From contig CAIURC010000208.1 in assembly GCA_903901425.1 (NCBI GenBank), positions 1 to 64,000 on the forward strand: a DNA stretch of 64,000 bases, in the 5' to 3' direction. Positions 8,190-16,555 of the stretch are shown here, one piece after another (within the stretch, counting starts at the first letter, position 1; each line of letters opens with the position of its first letter). The notes beneath the pieces are model-generated. The model was not told the origin of the DNA and ran no database searches. It saw nothing but the letters and a program-made list of their open reading frames with translations. Source of the stretch: an uncultured Spartobacteria bacterium (GTDB lineage: Bacteria > Verrucomicrobiota > Verrucomicrobiia > Chthoniobacterales > Chthoniobacteraceae). The translations under genes and the position numbers were made by a program.

Positions 8190-9047
8190 TCATTTCCCAA
8201 ACACCCGTCCGAGAAACTCAAGGACCCGGCTGCCTGGGCCGCTGGCTTGGAGGCTGAACCCGTGCGGCATTCCCTCGAGCAGTTCCAATTCGGAGAGAGC
8301 GCCGGCTCTTCGGAGGGCGATATCCAGGCCCCGCGCGTGTTCGGGATCCACGGTGGCATCGGCGGTTCCGTGCAGGGTCAGCACGGGCGGATCGTTGGCA
8401 CTGGCGAAGTGGACCGGGGACGCCTGCTGGTAGAGTTCGGGGGCCTCGGCCCGGGACGGGCCGAGCATGGAAAGCCGGCTAAGCCCGGTGAGATCCGTGG
8501 GGCCGTAGAGATTGACGCAGGCAGAAACGCTGAAATCGGCTCCAGCCAGTTCCGGGGGTTGGAGACCATCTGCCGGGCCGGTCAAAGCCACCATGGCAGC
8601 CAAATGACCGCCGGCAGAGGCGCCCAGCACGGCGATTCTGGATCCGTCCACGTGAAGGCGGTCCGCATTTTGGCGCAGCCAGTGCACCGCCCATTTGCAG
8701 TCCCACAGGTTCTGGGGCCACACGGGCTGACCCCGGTCCGAAAGGGCGTAATCGGCGCTCATGGCGAGGTACCCCGCCTCCGCAAGAAACCTGCAGATTT
8801 CCTCCTCCCGGTCCCCTGCCCGGCTTCCCCCGTAAAAACCGCCTCCATGGAGAACGAGAACAGCCGGGACCCGGCTCCTGTTGGGGCCAGGATGCGGATG
8901 ATACAGGTCCGCCCGTTCCGGCCTGTCTGCGGGGAGAAACGGCACGTCCCGCTCGACCCGGATCTGGCGTGGAGGGGGGCCCTGGGCATGGACCACGGCC
9001 CCTGCAACAAGCCATCCGCAACGGGCCGCAAAAATCCAGGCCCGCAT
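8190..9047 (-). CDS. secreted alpha/beta-hydrolase esterase (BD-FAE/lipase-like)
   Basis: A 285-aa exported hydrolase. Signal peptide at residues 1-22. The oxyanion motif is H67-G-G-G, the nucleophile elbow is GASAGG with Ser144, and the likely acid and base are Asp230 or Asp235 and His262 (GMPHGF). This arrangement fits the hormone-sensitive-lipase/BD-FAE type of carbohydrate or aryl esterase. The track start at 9050 is a TTG. The ATG at 9047 is better because GGGGGAGG lies 8 nt upstream, one of the few clear Shine-Dalgarno sequences in the window. It is divergent from the amidotransferase gene across 83 bp that must hold both promoters. The natural substrate cannot be read from sequence. 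Confidence 0.92.
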   Translation of the reverse strand: MRAWIFAARCGWLVAGAVVHAQGPPPRQIRVERDVPFLPADRPERADLYHPHPGPNRSRVPAVLVLHGGGFYGGSRAGDREEEICRFLAEAGYLAMSADYALSDRGQPVWPQNLWDCKWAVHWLRQNADRLHVDGSRIAVLGASAGGHLAAMVALTGPADGLQPPELAGADFSVSACVNLYGPTDLTGLSRLSMLGPSRAEAPELYQQASPVHFASANDPPVLTLHGTADATVDPEHARGLDIALRRAGALSELELLEGMPHGFSLQASGPGSRVLEFLGRVFGK

Positions 9048-9130
9048 CAACTCGTCCTCCCCCGCTGGTTCCCGGGACAGTCGGGGATTTCGATTGCCCG
9101 TGCGGGCATGGGCGTGTCAGGAGAACAGGG

Positions 9131-9832
9131 ATGCGTCCCGTCCTGTTTCTGCAAAACGGCGAGGAAGACGGTCCCGGGCTGTTTGCCCGGGTCCTGACCG
9201 GCCTTGGCATTTCGCTGGAAGTGATCCACGCCTGGCGCGGAGACCGCCTTCCGGAAACGCTCGCGGCGTACAGCGGGCTGGCGGTGGGTGGCGGTGGAAT
9301 GAGCGCCTATCAATCCGACCGGTTTCTGGCGGAAGAAGTCCGACTGCTGCGCTGTGCACGGGAAAGCGGGATGCCGGTGCTGGGGTTTTGTCTGGGGGCG
9401 CAGCTCCTTTCCCTGGCGCTTGGCGGCCGTGTTTTCCCAAATTACACGAGGGAAATCGGCCTGTTTGAGGTCCGGTTCACTCCGGAAGCCGGCTCCGACC
9501 CGCTCTGGCAGGGGCACACGGCGGCCTTTCATCCGATCCACTGGCACGGGGACACTTTCTCGCTTCCGCCCGGGGCGGTCTGGCTGGCGTCCTCCCGGAT
9601 CACGCCCCACCAGTTGTTCCGCTGGGGCCAGCACATGTACGGGTTCCAGTTTCATCTCGAGTTTGATCTTCCCGTGGTCCGGGAAATGATCCGGAGCGAT
9701 GCGCCGCTTCTGGAAGCCAACGGGGTGGATCCTGACCGGCTTCTGGCCGATGCGGAACGGCATCTGCCCGGAGTGGAACCGGTGGGCCGCGCCGTGTTCA
9801 GCCGCTGGGCGGGCCTTCTGGATCCTCAGTGA
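9131..9832 (+). CDS. class I glutamine amidotransferase-like protein
   Basis: A 233-aa protein with a complete GATase1 catalytic triad: Cys87 in GFCLGAQ, and His175 and Glu177 in GFQFHLEFD. Such stand-alone domains release ammonia from glutamine or act on related gamma-glutamyl substrates. It resembles the GuaA-N-terminus-like or 'type 1 glutamine amidotransferase' group, not a named biosynthetic subunit. The track begins at 8969, but the ATG at 9131 is preceded by AGGAG at 9119-9123 with a 7-nt spacer, and the protein's first beta strand (RPVLFLQ) begins there. The upstream extension is antisense to the esterase. The 3' end overlaps the LysM gene by 7 bp, convergently. Confidence 0.92.
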   Translation: MRPVLFLQNGEEDGPGLFARVLTGLGISLEVIHAWRGDRLPETLAAYSGLAVGGGGMSAYQSDRFLAEEVRLLRCARESGMPVLGFCLGAQLLSLALGGRVFPNYTREIGLFEVRFTPEAGSDPLWQGHTAAFHPIHWHGDTFSLPPGAVWLASSRITPHQLFRWGQHMYGFQFHLEFDLPVVREMIRSDAPLLEANGVDPDRLLADAERHLPGVEPVGRAVFSRWAGLLDPQ

Positions 9833-10398
9833 CGCACCGTTTCGTCCCACATCCGGTCCCATTCCCGCCGTTCGGTTTCGCCGAGTTGACGGCCACCGGG
9901 CACCACCAGCACCTGCCCGGCGCGCAGCCTGCGGGGATCCTTGATTCCGTTGGCCTTCTGGATCTCCTCCGCTGACACCTCGTACCGGGCGGCAATGGCG
10001 GTCAGTGTCTCGCCCGGAAGCACCTCGTGTTTCAACGCAGCCGACTGTCCCGGGTCCGCCGGTTGAAACCCGCCGGCCCGGGGTTGCTCCTGCGCGGCTT
10101 TGGAGCGGAAGATGGAAAAGAACCCGGATTTTTCAGGCTTGGCCGTCTTTTCCGGCTCCTGGCGGACAGGCTCCGCTGGCCGGAGCCTGCGGGCTTCGAG
10201 ATGCGGTTTGAGCGCGGGATCGATCTCAAGGATCTTGGCTTCGAGCTTTTTCTCGGCGGCCTCGAATGCGGCCCGGACCCTGGCATCGCGGAGCGCAATC
10301 TTGCGCACTTGTTCATACTCGCGCTCCCATTCCGGCTCTACCCCGACAACCACCGATGCACCGGCGCATAGAACCAGCAGAACGCGTGAAACGACCAT
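9826..10398 (-). CDS. exported LysM-domain protein
   Basis: A 190-aa protein. A signal peptide (VLLVLCAGASVVVG) is followed by a charged helical region with many Glu, Lys and Ala residues, then a Pro/Lys-rich linker. A single LysM domain sits at about residues 126-171 (HEVLPGETLTAIAARY, then IQKANGIKDPRRLRAGQVL). LysM binds peptidoglycan or chitin-like glycans, so the product is probably attached to the cell wall in the periplasm. No catalytic domain is present. It is the last gene of a minus-strand run (helicase, Rossmann protein, LysM) with 32 bp separating it from the gene before. It converges with and slightly overlaps the amidotransferase gene. Confidence 0.9.
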   Translation of the reverse strand: MVVSRVLLVLCAGASVVVGVEPEWEREYEQVRKIALRDARVRAAFEAAEKKLEAKILEIDPALKPHLEARRLRPAEPVRQEPEKTAKPEKSGFFSIFRSKAAQEQPRAGGFQPADPGQSAALKHEVLPGETLTAIAARYEVSAEEIQKANGIKDPRRLRAGQVLVVPGGRQLGETERREWDRMWDETVRH

Positions 10399-10430
10399 GG
10401 ACGCTATCCTGCCTCAAACCCGGCCCGGAC

Positions 10431-11216
10431 TCAAGCCCACCCGCTCTGCTTCCAATCGGCGTACCCGACCACCTCCGCGGTGAAGTCCGCACTCCGCTCC
10501 CGTTCCGGTGCAGGCGCGATTTCCCAGTCCCAGCGGTCTCCCCCCACAGGCAAAGCGATCCCCTGGAGCACCTCCCAGCGGTCGGTTTTCCCCGTGCGCA
10601 CCTCGCGACGGCGCCAGGCATGGTCCGTCACCAGAGCCGCCGCGCACGGCAGATCGTTCAACGCGTCCAAATGGGCCCGAACCACTCCGGCCAGAAATGT
10701 CCGGACCCGGTCCCGCTCCGGATACGGGTCCAAAATTCGGGTGGGTGCCCAGCAGAGCTGGGAGAGGAGGTTTACGGAAACGACCAGGTCCACGTCTGAC
10801 TCACCGCAGCGCAGATCGGGTCTTTGAATCTCCGGGAAACCGGGCCGGGCAAGGCGGGCCATCACGCCGCTCACATCCACCTCCAAGCGCCTCAGGTTCC
10901 TGTACCGCCGGGTTTGGAACCGGCTGGAGATCGGGTGCGCGAGGTCGGCAAGGAGCACCTCCCCGAAACTGGCACACAGTTCGGCCACGGGGACATCATG
11001 GATGAGCCCCCCGCCCAGAATCAGCACGCGTCCCCGGTCGGGGCAGAGTCTGGCCGCCTCCAGAATAACGCGCCGGGTCCGGGCGAGATGGGGTGCCCAG
11101 GCGTTCCGGCACCGGCCGTGCCGGCTCCGGATCTGGATGGCGCCGCGGAGGAACCCCTGGGTCCGGGCAAGCCGGCTGGCTGGTGTGAACGCGTACTCCA
11201 GGATTTCCCCGAGCAT
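10431..11216 (-). CDS. hypothetical protein, methyltransferase-like Rossmann fold
   Basis: A 261-aa cytoplasmic protein that I do not recognise as a named family. Around residues 63-92 it has VLILGGGLIHDVP followed about 20 residues later by VLLADLAHP. This looks like the glycine-rich loop and acidic end of strand 2 in class I SAM-dependent methyltransferases. A DLVVSVNLLSQL segment could be motif IV. The glycine loop lacks the usual GxGxG spacing, so SAM binding is doubtful. The N-terminus is basic and Arg-rich. The gene begins 3 bp after the UvrD/PcrA helicase stop codon, implying one transcript with the helicase. A role linked to DNA repair would be speculation. Confidence 0.75.
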   Translation of the reverse strand: MLGEILEYAFTPASRLARTQGFLRGAIQIRSRHGRCRNAWAPHLARTRRVILEAARLCPDRGRVLILGGGLIHDVPVAELCASFGEVLLADLAHPISSRFQTRRYRNLRRLEVDVSGVMARLARPGFPEIQRPDLRCGESDVDLVVSVNLLSQLCWAPTRILDPYPERDRVRTFLAGVVRAHLDALNDLPCAAALVTDHAWRRREVRTGKTDRWEVLQGIALPVGGDRWDWEIAPAPERERSADFTAEVVGYADWKQSGWA

Positions 11217-11218
11217 GA

Positions 11219-13264
11219 CTATTCGGGGATGTTGTCCAGAAAAGCGAGCAACCGGTCGAAGCGGGCCTTGGCAGCCTCCTGAGCGACAGGCGCATTCAAA
11301 ATTTCGTCCACGTTGCGGTGTTCGATCCAGGCGGGATCAAGTTCCTTGACGAACGAGCTCATCATGCTGGGAGACGCCCCGCCGTACTTGACCCGGTTTC
11401 TGCACCAGCTCAGGCAGAGGGTTTTCCGGGCCCGGGTGATTCCAACGTAGAGGAGGCGGCGTTCCTCATCGACGGTGCCCTCGAGTTTGGACCGGTCATG
11501 GGGCAGGAGTCCTTCCTCGAGGCCGACCAGATAGACATGCGGATATTCCAAACCCTTGGCGGCATGGAGCGTGATCAGGGTCACGCCCCGTTGCTGTTCC
11601 TCCCCTTCTTCCGCCTCTTTCTCCTGGCGCAACAGCATGTCGTCCAGAAACCCGCGGAGACCGCCTTTTTCGCCGCCCTTTTCCCGGGCGAGATTTTCCT
11701 CAAACCACCGCATCATTTCCCGGACTTTGCCCTCGCGTTTGACGGCTTCCTCAGGGGTTTTGCAGGTCCGTGCGAGATCGGCCAGGTAGCCGGTTTCCTC
11801 GATGAACTCGCGGAGCACGGCGGCTTGATCGGCCAGCGGTTCGCACATCCGGGTTTCGTGCCGGTCGAGGAGTCCGACAAACGCGTCGACGGACTGCCGG
11901 GCACGCGGCCCGAGTTCTTCGAGGAACTCCGGGTCCTGAAGCATGGCATGGACGCTGCAGCCTTTGCGGATGCTGGCTTCGGTGGCGCGTTCGACCAGGG
12001 TGGCACCGATTCCTCGGGCCGGGGTGTTGATGATCCGGAGCAGGGACACATCGTCCCCCGGATCGAGCAGGCAACTGGCGTAGGCGAGGAAATCCTTCAC
12101 CTCGCGGGCGTCAAAGAAGCTCTTGCCGCCCACCACGCGGTACGGGATCCGCAGTTCACGCAACTGCTGTTCAATGGACCGGCTCTGGGCGTTCATCCGG
12201 TAAAGGATGGCGAAGTCCTCGTGTTTGGCGCCCTCGTTTGCAACCCGCTGATCGATTTCCTGAGCAATGAACTCGGCCTCCTGCCGGTCATCCGGCATCT
12301 GTAGGATCCGGACTTTGTTGCCGCCTTCGGTGGCGCTCCAGAGCTTTTTGGGGCGGCGCCGCGGGTTGTTCCGGATGAGGCTGTTGGCGGTGGAAAGAAT
12401 CGCGGTGGTGGACCGGTAATTCTGCTCGAGCTTGATGACAGCGGGATCTGGAAAATGGGCCTCGAACTCCAGGATGTTGGAGACCTCCGCGCCGCGCCAG
12501 CCGTAGATGGACTGGTCGTCGTCGCCGACCACGGCGACGTTGGGTTTGGTGCCGGCCGGCGCATCGGGTTCCCGTGCGAGGAGCGACACCAGTTCGAGCT
12601 GGAGGCGGTTGGTGTCCTGGAACTCGTCCACCATCAGGTAGCGGTATCTGCGGGTCCACCGGGTCCGGACGTCGGGATGTTCGTTGAGCAGTTTGACGGC
12701 GAGCAGGAGCAGGTCGTCGAAATCCACGGCGTTGAGCGTTTTTAACTCGGCTTGGTACCGGGCGAACACGGCCCCCACCAGGCTTTCCTCCCCTTCCGGC
12801 GCGGACCAACCGTTGTTCTTGGCCTTGGAGATAAATGCCTTGGCCACGCCGGGATCGAGTTTCTCGTCCTTGGCGGCGGTGCGGGTGATGATCTTTTTGA
12901 GGAGCCCGGTGGTGTCGCCCTCGTCATAGATCGCGAAGTTCTTTTTGTACCCGAGCCGTTCGATGTCCTGCCGCAGGATCCGCATGCAGAGCGCGTGGAA
13001 GGTCGACATGGTCACGCGGCGCGCCTGATCCGGATCGATCATGGAAGCCAGCCGCTCCCGCATTTCGTTGGCGGCCTTGTTGGTGAATGTCACGGCCAGG
13101 ATCTCGTCCGGCCCCACCCCCTGCGCAATCAGGTACGCCACCCGGGCCGTGATCACGCGGGTCTTGCCCGTGCCTGCACCGGCCAAAATGAGGAGCGGCC
13201 CCTCGGTGGTTCTCACCGCCTGCTCCTGTTCGGGATTCAGATCAAAAAGTCGAAAGCTCGCCAT
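11219..13264 (-). CDS. UvrD/PcrA-type superfamily 1 DNA helicase
   Basis: A 681-aa ATP-dependent 3'-5' DNA helicase. The SF1A motifs are present in order: motif I AGAGTGKTRVIT, Ia TFTNKAANEM, II VDEFQDTN, III GDDDQSIYGWRGA, IV QNYRSTTAIL, V TLHAAKGLEYPHVYLVG and VI LLYVGITRARKTL. Length is close to Rep/PcrA/UvrD proteins; a C-terminal Tudor-like tail is not obvious. Such enzymes act in nucleotide-excision and mismatch repair and in removing protein blocks ahead of forks. I cannot choose between the uvrD, pcrA and rep names from sequence alone. The start is an ATG directly before the first conserved residues (LNPEQEQAV). Confidence 0.96.
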   Translation of the reverse strand: MASFRLFDLNPEQEQAVRTTEGPLLILAGAGTGKTRVITARVAYLIAQGVGPDEILAVTFTNKAANEMRERLASMIDPDQARRVTMSTFHALCMRILRQDIERLGYKKNFAIYDEGDTTGLLKKIITRTAAKDEKLDPGVAKAFISKAKNNGWSAPEGEESLVGAVFARYQAELKTLNAVDFDDLLLLAVKLLNEHPDVRTRWTRRYRYLMVDEFQDTNRLQLELVSLLAREPDAPAGTKPNVAVVGDDDQSIYGWRGAEVSNILEFEAHFPDPAVIKLEQNYRSTTAILSTANSLIRNNPRRRPKKLWSATEGGNKVRILQMPDDRQEAEFIAQEIDQRVANEGAKHEDFAILYRMNAQSRSIEQQLRELRIPYRVVGGKSFFDAREVKDFLAYASCLLDPGDDVSLLRIINTPARGIGATLVERATEASIRKGCSVHAMLQDPEFLEELGPRARQSVDAFVGLLDRHETRMCEPLADQAAVLREFIEETGYLADLARTCKTPEEAVKREGKVREMMRWFEENLAREKGGEKGGLRGFLDDMLLRQEKEAEEGEEQQRGVTLITLHAAKGLEYPHVYLVGLEEGLLPHDRSKLEGTVDEERRLLYVGITRARKTLCLSWCRNRVKYGGASPSMMSSFVKELDPAWIEHRNVDEILNAPVAQEAAKARFDRLLAFLDNIPE

Positions 13265-13331
13265 GGTTTACCCGAAGAGAATGCCCGTCCGGACCGGGCC
13301 CGCAAGAATCGCGTCTCAGATTTTTCCATCC

Positions 13332-13362
13332 CCTGCGGCGCAAGTTTCACACGCCGCGCAGG
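13332..13362. other. intergenic hairpin after the TPR gene
   Basis: CCTGCGGCG pairs with CGCCGCGCAGG (9 bp with a 2-nt bulge) across an 11-nt loop, between the TPR-protein stop and the helicase start. No T-tract follows on the minus strand. It may be a Rho-independent-like remnant or a processing hairpin. Confidence 0.4.
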
Positions 13363-13389
13363 CCAACCCAGTTTGCGGCGGCAGCTGCG

Positions 13390-14763
13390 TTATTCTTTCT
13401 TGGCATCCGCAGACTCTTCGCGCCGCGGGGGCAGTTCCCGGTGCGGCTTTTTCTCGCGGTACTGCTGGATCCGGCCCTGGATCTCGGCCTGAACCTCAGG
13501 GGGTTCTTCCTTGGAATGTTCAGCAGCCCGCTGTTGGAACCGGAGCGCCGCGTCAAAATCGCCGCTTTCGGCATAAGCTGCCGCGAGGGTGTCGATGTAA
13601 GCGCCCTTCTCCCACTGGGTGAGTTCACAGGCGCGGAGGGCCAGTTCCACGGCGCGTTTCCCGTTCCGAACGGGATCCTTGGGATAGGTGGCCAGCATCC
13701 ATGCGAGATCATTCCAGCCTTGGGCAAAATCGGGGTGCTGTTCCACCACGGCGGTGTAATCGACCAGCGCCTTTTCCACCTCGCCTTGGACGTAATAGAC
13801 GGAGGCCCGGCCCAGAAGCGCCTCCAACTCCGCGGGAACTGCCTTTAAAACGGCCGAGTAATCCTCCACCGCCTCCCGTTCCTTGCCTTCGGAGCGGTAC
13901 AACTGGGCCCGGCTCAGGAGTGCGGCAAGGTCGCCCGGCCGGATCTTGAGCGCGGCATTGAAATCCTCGAGCGCCTCGGTCTTGTTCCCAAGGCTGGCCT
14001 GGGCGTATCCCCGCTGCACCAGAGGGCGCGGGTCGCCCGGAGAAAGCCGCACTGCCTCATTCAGATCTTTGACGGCGTTTTCGTGTTCGCGTTTGGCCAT
14101 CCATGCCGCGGCGCGGCCGGTGAAAGAAACCGGGTCCCTGCGGTCCAGTTCGATGCAGCGGCCGAAATCCTCCGCGGCAGCATCCCACTCCTGCCGGAGC
14201 AACCGGGTCTGGCCCCGGGCCTGAAGAGCCGCCACGTTGCCCGGATTGACTTCCAGAGCGCCGTTGAGGTCCTGCAACGAGGAAAGCAGATTGCCCGCAA
14301 GGCCATGGAGAAGGCCCCGGCAGTACAACGCCAGTTCGTTGGCGGGATCAAACCGCAGGGCGAGGTTGAAATCCGCCATGGCAGCGTCCAGTTCCCGTTT
14401 TTTCTGGAGCACATAGCCGCGTGCGGCAAGCGCCTCAGCGTTTTGCGGAGCGAGCCGGACGGCCTCCATCAAATCTTCCAGGGCGCGATCCATGGCCCCG
14501 CGGTCGGCCCGGAGCCGGCCCCGCCAGAGTCTGCCCTCGACATTCTCGGGCTGTTCCTCAAGCAAGCGGTCCAGTTCCTGAAGGGCAGTGGCTTCGTCGC
14601 GGTTTGCCATCGCCTTGCGAGCCGCCTCGAGATGATCCACGACGGCCTTTCGGATCGCTCCAAAAGCCGTTTGAGATCCAAGGGGCAGGCTGCCGGAAAA
14701 TGGCAGGCAGTTCAGGGCGATCAACGCGATCGACGTCGGGCGGGAGAGGAGGGAGTGCTTCAC
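13390..14763 (-). CDS. exported TPR-repeat protein
   Basis: A 457-aa protein. An N-terminal hydrophobic signal (SIALIALNCLPF and following) leads to near-continuous 34-residue tetratricopeptide repeats from about residue 45 to 400, for example ALEDFNAALKIRPGDLAALL and ALVDYTAVVEQHPDFAQGWN. I count roughly nine to ten repeats. The tail is Glu/Lys/Arg-rich. TPR superhelices are protein-protein scaffolds; partners cannot be predicted. The start codon is GTG, chosen because it precedes the only signal-like segment. It follows the O-methyltransferase gene by 88 bp on the same strand. Confidence 0.92.
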   Translation of the reverse strand: MKHSLLSRPTSIALIALNCLPFSGSLPLGSQTAFGAIRKAVVDHLEAARKAMANRDEATALQELDRLLEEQPENVEGRLWRGRLRADRGAMDRALEDLMEAVRLAPQNAEALAARGYVLQKKRELDAAMADFNLALRFDPANELALYCRGLLHGLAGNLLSSLQDLNGALEVNPGNVAALQARGQTRLLRQEWDAAAEDFGRCIELDRRDPVSFTGRAAAWMAKREHENAVKDLNEAVRLSPGDPRPLVQRGYAQASLGNKTEALEDFNAALKIRPGDLAALLSRAQLYRSEGKEREAVEDYSAVLKAVPAELEALLGRASVYYVQGEVEKALVDYTAVVEQHPDFAQGWNDLAWMLATYPKDPVRNGKRAVELALRACELTQWEKGAYIDTLAAAYAESGDFDAALRFQQRAAEHSKEEPPEVQAEIQGRIQQYREKKPHRELPPRREESADAKKE

Positions 14764-14851
14764 AGCTCAGACATACTGATCCGGTTCTAGACGAAGCGCA
14801 AGGGGGACTCGCACCCCCGCTCGCCGCCAGCAATGGCCTTCCCTACTCCGC

Positions 14852-15877
14852 TCAAGCCCGCTCTGCCAGAATGTAGCTGCGGTCTGCCGCCGTGGGTTCG
14901 TGCGCAAGAAAATCGAATCCCGCCTCCTGAAGCCAGCTCCGGATCTCGGCCACCGAGTAACACCGCCCCTCGGTGGAGTGCATGAGGAGCGCCGAATAGT
15001 TGGCCACCGGGAGCGGCCCGGTTTTCTGAGGATTCAGATGGCAATCGTGCACGATGACGCGCCCCCCGATGGGGAGTGCCCGGGCGGACTTGGCGAGAAT
15101 CTCGCGCACAACAGGTTCGTCCCAGTCGTGCAACACATTCGAAATGAGGTGCACATCGAAACCTGCAGGCAGTTCGCCTTCAAAGAGGTTTCCGGCGATG
15201 ACCTCCACCCGATCCGAAGCCCCGCGGCGCTGCACGGCCTCCCGCGCGATCCGGTCCACGGGCGGTTTTTCGAACACAGCGGCCCGCAGATGGGGATGGT
15301 GCGCGGTGAGGCTGCATGCGTAAACACCCGACCCGCCGGCGATGTCCAGCAGGGCGGTGGAAGCGCTAAGGTCCAGCTTGGAGGCGAGGGCGCGCCCGAG
15401 GTACACGCCGCGGCAATCCATGGCCGCGGTGAACTGCTGCGCGAACTCGGGACGTTCCATTGCAACTGTCCATGCCTGCGGGTCGTAGCTGCCCCAGTTT
15501 GCGGGTTTGCCCGTCTTCAGGACCCGGAGCATGTCCAGAGTCTGGGGCCGGTCCCGGAGCGAGGCGTAGTACGGCACCAGGCTCCAGGGCGAACCGGCAG
15601 TCAGGTGTTCGCGCGCCCGGAGCGTCACATGAAAACAGCCGCCCGACTGCGTCACCAAGCCCATTGCGGAGAACAGGGTGAGCATCACATCGGCGGGCCG
15701 GACATGGATCTCGAAGTGCGCGCAAATGGCGCCGAGGGTGGATGGGTGGTCCGCCAGCCAGCTGAAAAAATCCAGATGCACAATGCCCGCCGCCAGGAGA
15801 TCGACGCCGTACAGGCCGTCCCGGGCACGGTAGATTTCAAGGGGATCAGTTGCCGGGATTGCCAGAAGGGGGTCCAT
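14852..15877 (-). CDS. O-methyltransferase, family 2 (with dimerisation domain)
   Basis: A 341-aa SAM-dependent methyltransferase. Residues about 10-90 form the winged-helix dimerisation domain typical of plant-type and bacterial O-methyltransferases (hydroxyneurosporene-, tetracenomycin- and acetylserotonin-OMT-like). The SAM site begins at about residue 177 (LLDIAGGSGVYA), and NVLHDWDEP is the conserved segment with the likely catalytic His. The track start at 16474 is wrong: those 199 extra codons lie antisense to the Dabb gene and contain no domain sequence. The ATG at 15877 starts just before the first helix. It is divergent from the Dabb gene across 117 bp. The acceptor is unknown, and no polyketide or carotenoid genes are nearby. 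Confidence 0.92.
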   Translation of the reverse strand: MDPLLAIPATDPLEIYRARDGLYGVDLLAAGIVHLDFFSWLADHPSTLGAICAHFEIHVRPADVMLTLFSAMGLVTQSGGCFHVTLRAREHLTAGSPWSLVPYYASLRDRPQTLDMLRVLKTGKPANWGSYDPQAWTVAMERPEFAQQFTAAMDCRGVYLGRALASKLDLSASTALLDIAGGSGVYACSLTAHHPHLRAAVFEKPPVDRIAREAVQRRGASDRVEVIAGNLFEGELPAGFDVHLISNVLHDWDEPVVREILAKSARALPIGGRVIVHDCHLNPQKTGPLPVANYSALLMHSTEGRCYSVAEIRSWLQEAGFDFLAHEPTAADRSYILAERA

Positions 15878-15994
15878 GCCCCAACTCTGCCCCGGCCGGG
15901 GATGCGGCGCCAAGCCCTGATCCTGACGGAAATGGGGCCCGGCAATAATCCCCTTGCCAAATTGCCCCCGGCAGGGTCCAGACTGGCGGGGCGT

Positions 15995-16369
15995 ATGAAA
16001 CCCGCCATTCTCCTGGCCCTCGCCCTTTTCACCATGACCTCCATTGCCGACGAATCCCCCATCCGCCACGTGGTTCATTTCAAGTTCAAGCCCGACGCAG
16101 ACCCTGCAAAGGTGCAGAAAGTGGTGGACGAGTTTGCAGCGCTGCGGGGCAAGATCCCGGTGATTCAGGAGTTCGAGTACGGAACCAACGTGAGTCCTGA
16201 AGGCCTGGACAAGGGGTTCACCCACTGCTGGATCCTGACGTTCAAGAACGACAAAGACCGGGACGCGTACTTGGTGCACCCGGACCACAAGGCATTTGTA
16301 GAGGTGCTCAAGCCCGTGCTCGCCGAGCCTTTGGTGGTCGATTTTGTCGTCAAAAAAGTCAAAAACTAG
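15995..16369 (+). CDS. exported Dabb (stress-responsive A/B barrel) protein
   Basis: A 124-aa protein. A signal peptide (AILLALALFTMTSIA) precedes a single Dabb domain: RHVVHFKFKPDADPAKV at the start, then a helix, GTNVSPEGLDKGFTH and the conserved HPDHKAFVEVLKPVL. Dabb domains are small ferredoxin-like dimeric barrels related to EthD and ABM. In PVC bacteria, secreted versions are common and their function is unknown. I moved the start from 14900 to the ATG at 15995 because the first 365 codons of the track ORF are antisense to the O-methyltransferase. The 186 bp after it, up to the convergent dehydrogenase gene, hold only a weak GTTCCG/CGGAAC inverted repeat. Confidence 0.92.
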   Translation: MKPAILLALALFTMTSIADESPIRHVVHFKFKPDADPAKVQKVVDEFAALRGKIPVIQEFEYGTNVSPEGLDKGFTHCWILTFKNDKDRDAYLVHPDHKAFVEVLKPVLAEPLVVDFVVKKVKN

Positions 16370-16555
16370 ACGCCGTTCCGGAGTCTTCCACGGCGGAACC
16401 CGCTTTCCCCTGTGCGGCTCTGGAGTTTTTTCGCATTTCGCCTTTCGGAGCCTGAAGACGGGGCATTGACCCACTCAACAAAGAGCCTTGCCGGTGACGC
16501 TCCGTGACCTGCGAGACTCCCCGCCCGGCGGCTGGTGTCTCTCCGTGTCCCCGGC

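Noticed and set aside
8969-9130. Upstream extension of the amidotransferase ORF
   Set aside because: It is antisense to the esterase start, whereas a Shine-Dalgarno-preceded ATG at 9131 fits the first beta strand.
14900-15994. Long 5' part of the plus-strand ORF that ends in the Dabb gene
   Set aside because: It is antisense to the O-methyltransferase; the signal peptide and Dabb domain begin at the ATG at 15995.
15878-16474. N-terminal 199-codon extension of the O-methyltransferase ORF
   Set aside because: It is antisense to the Dabb gene and upstream of the proper dimerisation-domain start.
16370-16555. Possible intrinsic terminator (GTTCCG/CGGAAC) between the convergent Dabb and dehydrogenase genes
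   Set aside because: The stem is only 6 bp with a 13-nt loop and no T-run follows.
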